A stretch of DNA of 64,000 bases from Thuidium tamariscinum (Eukaryota > Streptophyta > Bryopsida > Hypnales > Thuidiaceae): positions 33,776,821-33,840,820 of the forward strand of contig OX344750.2 of assembly GCA_947034885.2 (NCBI GenBank). The letters are read 5' to 3'. Under the pieces are notes generated by a model. The model had not been told where the DNA came from and searched no databases. It saw only the letters and a program-made list of their open reading frames with translations. Made by a program: the position numbers and the translations under genes. Of this stretch, positions 51,601-61,157 are shown in pieces; within the stretch, counting starts at the first letter, position 1, and every line of letters begins with the position of its first letter.

Positions 51601-53906
51601 ATGTCTCATTTTTTTTTACCTTCAACAAGATTTAGTATGAGCACAATATGGTTGTTGATTTCATGATTTGTATTTTTCAATGGTATTCACTTATGTTGTG
51701 TTTTACTTCTTCAGATACTTTACATTTGAATTATATGGGAAGCAAGCTATCTCCAAGTCAAATTTGCCCCCATTCTTACGCACATGGTGTGACTCGACAT
51801 CATCTGATTGTATGTTTTCACCCACTCAATTGAAGTTTTGGCCAGTTGGCCATCTTCAACTTGGTGCGTGGTACTTGGATTGTAGCAAGGGATTTATAGC
51901 ACCTGAAGAACTGGTGCTCTTCCAAAGTATCAAGGATTCTGTTGTTGTGGTGTCGGAGGTTGATGAGTTCTCTGCATTGGAAGGTGAGGCTCATGACAAG
52001 GCCATCAAGAAGTGGGAGTTGGAGAATAAGAAGAAAGAGGAGCAGTGGGAGGCGGCCAAGAAGAAGCTAGAAGACACCGAGGTACGAAAGAGAGAGAGGT
52101 TGTCTGAGAAAGCAAAGAGCGACACTAAGGAGAAGAAGAAGGGGAAGAAACACAAGGCAAAGGCTACTCCAGTGGAGCATGCGACAAGTGATGGGGCCGC
52201 TAATCCCACTTCCTCGGGTTTCTCGCTTACAAAATCTCAGATGCAACAGGGCAATCTAACTTTGGCTCCGGTTTCGATTGTGGATGCCAATGTAGACGAT
52301 TGTATTTTAAATGTGTCTCTCATCAATTTGCTTGGTTCAGATGATGGCCAATCCCCGCTTCATTCACGAAGGTTCTCTCGCTTCTGGAAAAGGTAATTCT
52401 CTATGTAGTCAATGCTTTGAACTATGATGATGTTGTTTCTTTACAGTTTAAGGTTCAATGTAAAAAAATTCTTTGTGTTTGGTTATGAACTTGTATCAAA
52501 TTATTAATAGAATTGTCCCTTGTTTTCTCTTATTTGCAGCATGCTTTAGACAAGGATCGTTTCATTAATGGTGTTGTTACTAAGCAAGCCTTAGTTGATC
52601 TGATTATAGTAGATGTTTCCGAGGGCTTACCTGTCCCTAACCTCTCCATTCCGCCATCCTCTGTTCCAATTTGGAACACCTTCTCAAAAGAGTGGCTACA
52701 GACGATATTTGATTTCGCAGAGAACTACCTCCATGATGGTGGTGGCCTTGTTCTCATGTACTCTCTAAGTCGTGAGATTCGTTCTTACATTTTGGATTTT
52801 TGTCGGAAATATGGATTTACATCGAAAATGGAGTGGACGGTGTGGAACAGACTACATCTCACCAATCCACTAGACCAATCTTCCACGGTATGTTCTTTTG
52901 GTCTTTTCAAATAGATTTATTTTTTCTTCATCTTGAAAATGTTACATTGATTCTAATGTACTGGCTTGGATTTGCAGACTGTGCGCTTCAAAATGAACTT
53001 GTATGTGAAGTCTGAGAAGTCCCGCTTTACATTTCATGATGTTCGAGCGCACCAAGCCATCGACCTTAACATTGGCAAAGATGATCTTGTTCTAAATTGT
53101 TGTGAGAAGGAGGATTTGGCAATGAATGGTACAATTCCATGGCGTGGTTCTCGTGAAAAGGCACGATCATTCATGCAAATGATCATTGAGGGAACTACCT
53201 CGCCTGGTGACATCATCATGGATTACACAGCCTCTACAGGTTTTATTCTTTACTGTATCTCACTTGATATAGTGTTTTACCACATGTCTTTGGCATTTGA
53301 ACTTTGAACTTCATATCTCATTTCTTTTAATGTGATTGGGCTTTTGCAGGAGCAAGCATCTACGCTTGTCGGGCTACTGGCCGCCACATTGTAGCGTTGG
53401 AGGCTGACAAGAGCATTTTTGATGCACTTTTAGCTCCACTCATACGCCCCATTTCAGCTCTAGAGCCAACTCCACAAAGCTCTACACCTATCCCAATTGC
53501 TGACGATGCATGAGGACGTGGTACCAATTCATCAATTGCAGAAGACTTCGCGCTTTAGTAAGTTCTTTTTTTTTCAATACTTTGACAATGTGAGTTTCCA
53601 TTGTTTGGTATCTGACATTTGGTGTCATGATTTTGTAGGCAGGCAGCCGAAATGAAGATGCAGACATCCCGACCATTTTTTGCTAAACCATCGTTTTTTC
53701 CTAGCCCCCCTAAACCATTTCAGTTACCTAGCTATGCTGAGGCAGTAGCTACGCATTCTCAGACCATAGATACTCAACCATCTTTTAGATCTCGTAGAAC
53801 GGATCCACGAGTATCATTGTTTGTAGATGACTCTGCTATAGAGTTAGATAGTGAACTATCTACGAGTGGTGAGAGCTCTACATCAGGGTCTTCTAGTCGT
53901 ACCTAG
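48623..53906 (+). pseudogene. ParB-like plus amino-methyltransferase-like fusion gene, copy 1
   Basis: Exons by GT–AG and phase: 48623–48703, 49518–50206, 50293–50461, 50606–50800, 50885–51100, 51201–51436, 51715–52392, 52540–52887, 52978–53239, 53350–53513; a likely 3' exon spans about 53640–53906. A ParB/sulfiredoxin-like region (KFYICDGNHRYAA, then KWHVRVDSIVLD) comes first, then a Lys/Glu coiled-coil linker (51990–52160), then an N4/N6-methylase-like domain: VDLIIVDVSEGLP, YLHDGGGLVLMYS, NGTIPWRGSREKA, TSPGDIIMDYTASTGASI, GRHIVALEAD. The DPPY catalytic motif is replaced by DVSE. Stops: TGA 50082–50084 straight after HRYAA, TAG 50915–50917, TGA 53511–53513. Exon 7 to 8 does not keep frame at the sites I see. 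Bacteria have ParB–methylase fusions of this order; a transferred origin is inference. Confidence 0.72.
48776..49460. repeat. GC-rich 128-bp minisatellite in intron 1 of the ParB-like gene
   Basis: Five and a half units start GGGGTGGGCAATCACACC at 48776, 48903, about 49030, 49158, 49286 and 49414. Each contains a perfect hairpin CTCTCG-CCAC-CGAGAG (with variants) and a GGGGTG/CACCCC inverted repeat, ending in an A/T tract. The array lies wholly between donor 48704 and acceptor 49517. Since 128 is not a multiple of three, open frames through it on both strands are artefacts. Confidence 0.9.
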
Positions 53907-54239
53907 ACCCCCCTAGACTCTCTGATTTTGAACCCACTATACTCGTATATGATATTTTGTGTTGGTATCTACTTGCTTCTATCAGCCATCACTGTACTGA
54001 ATGTATATCCGCTATTTTCTTACTTCTAAACCCTTTCTATGCCCTTTGTTGGACTTTGGTGTTCTAACTTCATTTGTTTCCTATTTGTAAACCGCCCTAA
54101 AACTTTTTCCACGGTCTTAGGCCCCTACTTTTAAAAATTCCAAAAAAAGTTGAGAAATTCCTAGGCTCCTAGGCTCTTGGGCTCTTGGGCTCTTGGGCTC
54201 ACGCTCCTGAGCTCGCAATATAGCAACCCCGTATTATGA

Positions 54240-56316
54240 GGTCATGGTCTTTGGTGGCTCTTCAAAAAGGATTCTTCATATTTAAGGTCCACTCCTTTCA
54301 AAGAGCAAGAGGATACAGAGGCTACAACAAAAAAGCTTCTATATAGGTAGACCTTTTACTTCAATTTCATTCATTTGTATAAATTTGAATTGCTTATTTC
54401 CTTTACAAATCTTTAAAATAGTGACACTTGCATCTTTATTATTGCAATGATTTCATTTACTCTATGAATGCAGATATTTCAAGCGAGAGTTGATTCAAAA
54501 AGGTGGGATTGAGAGGAGATCCATGCCCAAGCTTTTCAAAGGATGGCTTGACACATCTTTGAAGGGTTGTATGTTCACCTTGACTCAACAACGGGGGTAT
54601 TCTATCCAAGAACTTCAAGCTTGTCCTTGGTACTTGAAGTGTCCAAGGACTTTTGCCCTTGCTCTTGAAGGACTTGAGAAAGAAGCAGCTAAAGACCATC
54701 CCAAATCAATCACATAACAGGAGTCTTTAGATGAAGAAGAGGAACCTAAGGAGATTGTACCAGCAAAGAAGGGGCGAAAGTCAAGGAAGAAAAAGATTAC
54801 AAAGAAGACAAAGAGTGACAATGCTACCAAAGATGACACCCCTTCTTTATCTGTGTCTGCATCTATTATTGCACCTCCTCCTCCTCCTATGCCTCGTGGT
54901 ACAATCAAGGTGATTGACACAGCTCGTTCTCATTGCCCTCCAACTCTTATGTTTATTACAACAGATGTTTTTGCTTCATTTGAGTATATTGTCAAATCGG
55001 AAATTCAACTTGATAGACATGGAATTGAGCCTCAAGCTCTAATCCTACCATCATCGATTTTTGCAATGCTCAGCATCAATGAGAAGACAAGGGACAATGC
55101 ATCAACATGGAATGAAATGCTTGATTTCGCCAAAAAAGTAAGATTTATTCTCCCTAGTGTTGTTGTAATTCTTTCTACTTATTTTATAAGTTATAAACAT
55201 GACATTGCAATTCATTCATACAACTAAAATTATATATTTTTTATGTTTAGGTTGGGAGGGAGCGGGTCCAAACTCTTGGAGGCAACGAGAAGTCTAGTGC
55301 TCCATACTTTGACTTGATTGTTGCAAATATCCACAATGGATTATCAATCTCCAACACCTCAATTTCACCATCTCATATCCCTGCATGGAACATTTTAAAT
55401 GAAGAAGAGGTTATTGAACCCATCTTTGAGTTTACTTCAGAGCACATTCATGATGATGGAGCAATTTTGTTGTTCCATCTAAAGAACGGCAAGATAAAGG
55501 GATTTACACTTGAGCGTGTTGATGCATATGGTTTTTGTCTACTTGATTCATGGACAGGCGTGAACGAGCTAAAACTTTCTAGTTACAAGAAATCCAAACG
55601 TTGGATAAGTTCCATTGAAATTTCCCTAATGTTTAGTTTTAAATGTTTGAACCTATTTCTTGCAACATTGTATTTATCAAGTATTAATTGTGAAACTTGT
55701 TTATCCTTGGCAGTCGCAACTCTTTCGAATCTTTCTTTTTGTATGAAAAAAATGGGAGGAAACATTGGTGGTGTCTAAGTTCTCTATCTATGTGAACCAA
55801 CAGCTTAGCAATGTAGGCACAAACCTTGAAGAAATCGACCTTCTCCACAATTTCACCTCTTCACAGACTCAACTCATGAATGGTACAATTCCATGGAGAG
55901 GTGCTCGTGAGAAGGATCCTTTATTTGTGCAACTATTGATTGAGGCATTTTCAAAACCTGGCGATGTGGTACTAGATTGTTATGCATCTACAAGTATGTT
56001 CCATTAGCTATCATTTTCTCAACCATCTTTTTTTAAAATTGTGTGTCACATATTTGTTATAAATTATAACTAATGACATTCTATTGAATGAAAAGGGGCC
56101 TCTATTCATGCATGCCGCAACATTGGACGTCATTTGGTGGCCTTGGAGAACGATACTGAGATTTATAAAGCTCTCCTCCAACCTTTGAACATTCCTCCTT
56201 CTTCCATTGCCAATGATCAAGTCAAGCACCCTCTATGCGTAGTGGTGGATGATTCTAATGATGAAGACATTGTGAGGCCTTCTGCAAGGCCCCAAAAGAG
56301 ACGTTGCTGTAAGTAA
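54240..56316 (+). pseudogene. ParB–methyltransferase-like gene, copy 2 (5'-truncated tandem duplicate)
   Basis: Homology to copy 1 starts inside its seventh exon: about 54240–54346 (…KKLLYR), then 54474–55137, 55251 to about 55560, about 55770–55993 and 56096–56316. No ParB region is present upstream. Shared features: YFKRELIQ, a Lys/Glu-rich linker, FDLIVANIHNGLS, HIHDDGAILLFHL, NGTIPWRGAREKDP, SKPGDVVLDCYAST and GRHLVALEND. The DPPY position reads NIHN, and the glycine after YAST is Arg (spliced AGG). A TAA at about 54715 interrupts the linker. Near 55690–55760 two frames compete (NSFESFFLYEKNG versus the exon frame), indicating a frameshift. Protein divergence from copy 1 is high, so the duplication is old. 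Confidence 0.68.
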
Positions 56317-57072
56317 GTTGGTTGTTGTTTTCATGCATGTCTTTATTTTCTTCTATTGTTAGATATCTCAAAATCTTCTTGAATCTTCTAATTGTTTTTT
56401 CATTGCATTTTGTAGAGGCAATCCTCTCCGGCATCTTGTGCACTCACCTTCACCTAGTCCCAAGAGTTTGCCATGTTACATCAAGACTTTAGTGACAGCT
56501 ATGGCAGAGGCTCCATCACCCATTCGTATTGCCAAACATCCTTCATACAATGTTTCTGTCAAAAGTTTTTAAACCTTAAGGCTGAGGTTGAGACACCAAG
56601 ACTTATATGCGGTAATAGTAGTGAAGGCAATGATCATTCTTCTCCCATATGTGGTATTGGGTCAAATTGATCTTATTCTAAACACTATTGTTATTACTTG
56701 ATTTTCTAATATGATGTAGTGAGACTAAAAGGGCCACTACATTCTTGCACCTTATCATATTCTCGAGTTATTTTGCATACTTGTGATCCTAAGTGTGGTG
56801 ATAAACGTCATCTTTGTTCTAAAAGATAGTCCCCCATTTTAAAGACTTCTTCATTTTAGATGTAAATTATTAGAAATGTTTGTAGTATTAAAAGAAGATT
56901 GGCCTTTCTAAGAGTTTGTTTCAGCCCCTTTCTGATTTTATTCCCACAGTAGCAAGGCTGTCGTCTGATCCTGAATTTAAAAATTATTAAAAATTATTAA
57001 AAATAAAATAAAAAATTGCTCTGAAATATGAAAAAAAGAAGGGAAAAAAAGTTTAATGACATGATCGTTGCT
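56317..57072 (+). other. Region 3' of copy 2
   Basis: Between about 56416 and 56570 a frame reads NPLRHLVHSPSPSPKS and continues to a TAA, preceded by an acceptor-like TTTTGTAG. It may be a C-terminal exon of copy 2. Beyond it I see no gene; a T/A-rich stretch precedes unit B'. Confidence 0.35.
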
Positions 57073-58198
57073 TGTGAGTCCCATCATTGTCACTCAGGCC
57101 TCGGATTTTTTTTTTCGCTTATTGCTCATATTTAGAGCTATTATGATTAAAAATCAACTAAAAAAAGTGCTCAAAATAGGATTGATACAATTTCCACTAA
57201 TGATAGAGAATTGGTTATAATTATTCCGGAGTACCTTAAAAGACTCCTTAGAATCAATTTCTACATCTTATCAGGAGATTAGACATGATATTACGCAATT
57301 ATCAAGAGATTGCACTAGCAAATATTTAGGATGCGACTTAGCACAAAAACACTAAGGTAGACCTTATTGGAATACTTGACAAGGGTCCCAGAAGATTGGG
57401 CTCCGATTGGCAAACAAGGGAGTCCGATAGTCTCCTACGAGCGTCATAGTGAAGCTAACTCGTGGAGATTCCCTTGTACGGGAATGATTCCTCCCCAGAG
57501 GAATTAATTCCGCTATAGTGCAATTTCTACTTTATTTAGACAATGTATGTTTTTAGCAAAAATTTTCACTTGTCATAAGGGGGATTTCTAGAAGATCCCC
57601 TAAAACTTTCGTAATTTTCTGGATTACGAAAATGACTCCATGGGAAGTCAACCACTTTTACCGGCAATTGGAAATTCATAGAAAATTTCACGGTGATGGT
57701 AAAATCCCACTAAAAATTAAGATAGTATGTTTTAACATAAATAAGCATCTTGCCAAATTTCAAGACATTCTGACATCAACAAGTACTAGAACCGGCAGCA
57801 GCAACAAGTTTTAATGGTTTTACCAAAATTCTTGCGAGTTGACCGGCGTACGGGGAGCATACAGAGTCTGATTCAGGTCAACTTAGACTCTTTTCCAACA
57901 TTCTTGGACCTTCCCAACAACCCTGGCTAGTCAAAACCTTTGGGAAAAATCAATTCCAAAAGATAGATTTTCCACGCTTTTTACCGATTTGTAAATGTTA
58001 GCTTTTAAGCACAATTAGGCTCCGAGAGTAAGGGGGAGGGGTTTAGACAGACCAATTTGGGTCTTCTGAAGCTAATGGCACTGTCCGTTTGGCAATTGGA
58101 CCATTTCTCCAAAAGTTAGAGTAGCCACAACAATAGAGTAGGTTTTTAGATCGTTAATTTGGTTTTTTCTTTGGTAGTTTAGAACATAACTTGAGGGG

Positions 58199-58234
58199 GG
58201 AGGAGGCCTTGGAAATGTATAAAAGGCCTCCTCC
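58199..58234 (+). promoter_or_regulatory. TATA box inside an inverted repeat, unit B'
   Basis: TATAAAAG (58218–58225) lies between perfect 10-bp arms GGAGGAGGCC and GGCCTCCTCC. The layout matches unit B at 23776–23805. Confidence 0.6.
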
Positions 58235-60228
58235 TCCCCTCATTTCATACCTCATTTTTCATTATCTCAAACCTCTTATCATTTCATACTTCTTTCCAAC
58301 ACTCTATTTCATTTATCAAAACTCTATTCCATCTTACATTCTCTATTCCAACATCCTTTCATTTTGCAAAGTCCACACTACAAGTGACTATCTTGCTAAG
58401 TTTTTTTCCAAACTCTTGTCTCTTTGATACACTCGAATCTCCATCACATTCCTAAGTTCTCTTTGTTGTAGGCACTTACAAAGGATTTTGAGGTACCTTT
58501 AGAGCACTTAATCATCTTATTAGTACTCTTGCTTTGAAGCTTTGATACTGAAATTATTCGATTTAAGTCTTTTGACAAGGGATTCACAGCTTGGATTGGC
58601 TTATCGAGGATCCCCCTAAACTTAAACGTATGATTAAGGTCCTGGTTACATTGTGGAAGTGTGGGTAGGATCCATACTTTCTTTTTAGTTCTTAAGTGCG
58701 TAGAGCTTTGACAAAATTATCCTAAAATTTGGAGCTAACACCTCCAATACGGCAAAGCTATCACCAAAATTTTAGGAACTTTATAATTTAGCCAAAAGTT
58801 CCATCAATTTCTTTCCAAAATTCGGGCCTAAACCCCCCAGACAGTGAAGATTTGAACCTACTCATACTATTTTTTTTCCAATTTTTTTTTGTGTAAAAGG
58901 GTCCCCCAAAGAGACCCCAAAATTGGTTTACCCCTGACTAGCAACTACTAGATTTAGTTTATTTTCTTTTTTTCAAGTTCCCGGCCAGCCAACCAAGCTA
59001 GCCAACCAGCTAGCCAGTACCATCCAAGGTAGTGGCCGGAGCCCCCCACCGACCCGGCACTAGAGCCGGCAACGGCAGCAACTGACCAACCGACACGGCA
59101 GCGTACTGACAGGCCATTAACTCAAGCAATCTCGGTGGCTTGATCACATGCTGATCAGACCACATACTCGTTTTTTCACATACCATATCATTTGATTTGG
59201 AAAACTGGGATGATACCCTACGGGGTCCCAAACATTTTCTAAGATTTAGAATTCTAAACTATCTAGTTTGAGATTTTTGGGGAAAAATTTAGCTTGAAGT
59301 GTGAGACACAGGTAAGCAAGTTTTCTTTCATTTATTTGCAAAAATCAAGTAGAAAGAGGAAACTTAGAGGAAGAAAATTGGAGCCAGTTTCCAACAAACC
59401 TTGGGATAGTTTTCCAATAAAATTCCAAAAGTCCAGAAGTAGTAAGGGAGCTCCAAGTAAGGTCTAATCTAGTCAACCTAGATTGACTAGCACCCCAGAC
59501 CAGTATGGCAGCCTTCAACTAGGCTGAGAAATCAATTCAGTTTGGAAGGCAGCCTCACAACCAAGTTGAGAAATCAATTCAGTTGGATGGCAGCCTCAAC
59601 CAAGTTCAGCATCAATTCAGTTGAAGTCAACCCCTTTGAAGGGGTATCAACACCCCAAGCTAAGCAGCCAGGGGCTATAGAGTTGCTGGATCTCCAAAAA
59701 TTTTGATCAACAAGTTGTTGGATCTCCAAAACTTTGATCAAACACTCTCAACTAACACTCAAGCTCCCCAAATCACAAATACAAATACAAGTGTAAGAAT
59801 TGAAGTGGAGAATAACGCACAAGCATTTGGAGAAGAAGGCTTGGAAGGCTCGGAACCCAATTAGTTGGAATAGTTGACTTTCTTAACCACAATAGTTTTA
59901 GAATAAAGACAAATAGAAAAAACAAATAAAAGAATAGTTTGATTTTGGAGAAGTTTAGAGCCTTGCTAAATTAGAGAAAAGTTGGAAAGCCTTAGTTGTA
60001 GTAGAATTGACTTTCAAGACCATTTAGTAATAATTTTAAAAATTAGATTATATTAGAATATTTTATAGGTTGACCTTGGAGGCCATTTGAAAGAAAAGGA
60101 AGGAGCCTAAAGGGTAAAGAAAACTACAAAAAGAAGATAAAAGAAAAGAATGAGGCTTTGAAGGACAATACTTCATTCAAAGTATTCAAAGTATAAGCAA
60201 ATACCATATCCAAACGCAAGGACATCGG

Positions 60229-60312
60229 ATGGAGGTAGAGCGAGCGGAACTTGGAGAGTTTACGGAATCGCACAAGGACCTTGAAGTCGTCATGATGGCG
60301 GTTAGTCTTTGA
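60229..60312 (+). CDS. Conserved 27-aa ORF in unit B'
   Basis: Same length and position as the ORF at 25658 in unit B, from MEVERAELGEF to VVMMAVSL then TGA. Substitutions between the two copies fall mostly at third codon positions, hinting at past protein-level constraint. Function unknown. Confidence 0.35.
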   Translation: MEVERAELGEFTESHKDLEVVMMAVSL

Positions 60313-61157
60313 AAAAATCTCCTTTGTTATCATTTTTTTATAATTTCTGTAGCATAGAATTTAACTATTAGTCCCGAAATTAGGAAGTAACACGAATTTA
60401 GAACCAACCAAAGTCCACAACATCATTAGAAATTAAACGAGATAAAATCACCAAAAAACATAGATTGTTAAGTGTTAGAATTTTTGATTAGAATTAGAAG
60501 TAGAAAGTCAAAGGCCATAAGCAATTTCAAGGAAAAATAATTGGTAAGTAAATTTTGGTGAACCGGATAACAGTCAAAATTTACTTACGATAATTTATTC
60601 CAAGAAACAATTAGTGGGAATTGACGTTGATAAACTAGGAAGGGTAAAAGAACAAACCCAAAGGAATTTGACCACTTAGATAAAAAAAAGATTCAACAAG
60701 GTAAAATTTTGATTAACCGGTCAACGGTCAAAATTTACTGTAAGAATTCACTTTTACTCTAAGGTCAAGTATTGAGGTTTTCACGTTGGAAGGAATAAAA
60801 TTATTCCCTTTTTATTCTAATTACCTACTCCCGTGTTTAATCCAAGTAGTCAAAATTAGTGAAGTAAAACATTATTGAGATTAAGAGACAACCTAGAGAC
60901 AAATTAGGATTAGATTCTATAAAAGATATCTTAAAACAGAAAAAACCACATCTACTTTGAATTTGATCAAATAGCAAAGAAGCTAGAATAGAACATATAC
61001 TTAGATAAACCCCACTCACTTGCACGAAGGTCAAAGAGGGTTGACCAAATCAAGTGAAGCTTTAGACTCCCATAGACATTAAAAATTAGAAAATAACCAA
61101 AAAGACTTAGCCAACTTCAATCAAAACTTATGGTAAAGTAATTTCACCCTAGCAATT

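Larger units (their letters stand above)
57073..61157 (+). mobile_element. LTR-like unit B' (second copy of family B), interrupted by A'
   Basis: It starts TGTGAGTCCCATCATTG and is collinear with unit B. Relative to B it has extra blocks at about 57320–57415 and 60385–60833; the latter contains two versions of an AACCGG–GTCAAAATTTACT phrase. It breaks off at CACCCTAGCAATT, where unit B continues into ACCAAAGGACC, because A' is inserted there. No pol is seen. Confidence 0.65.
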
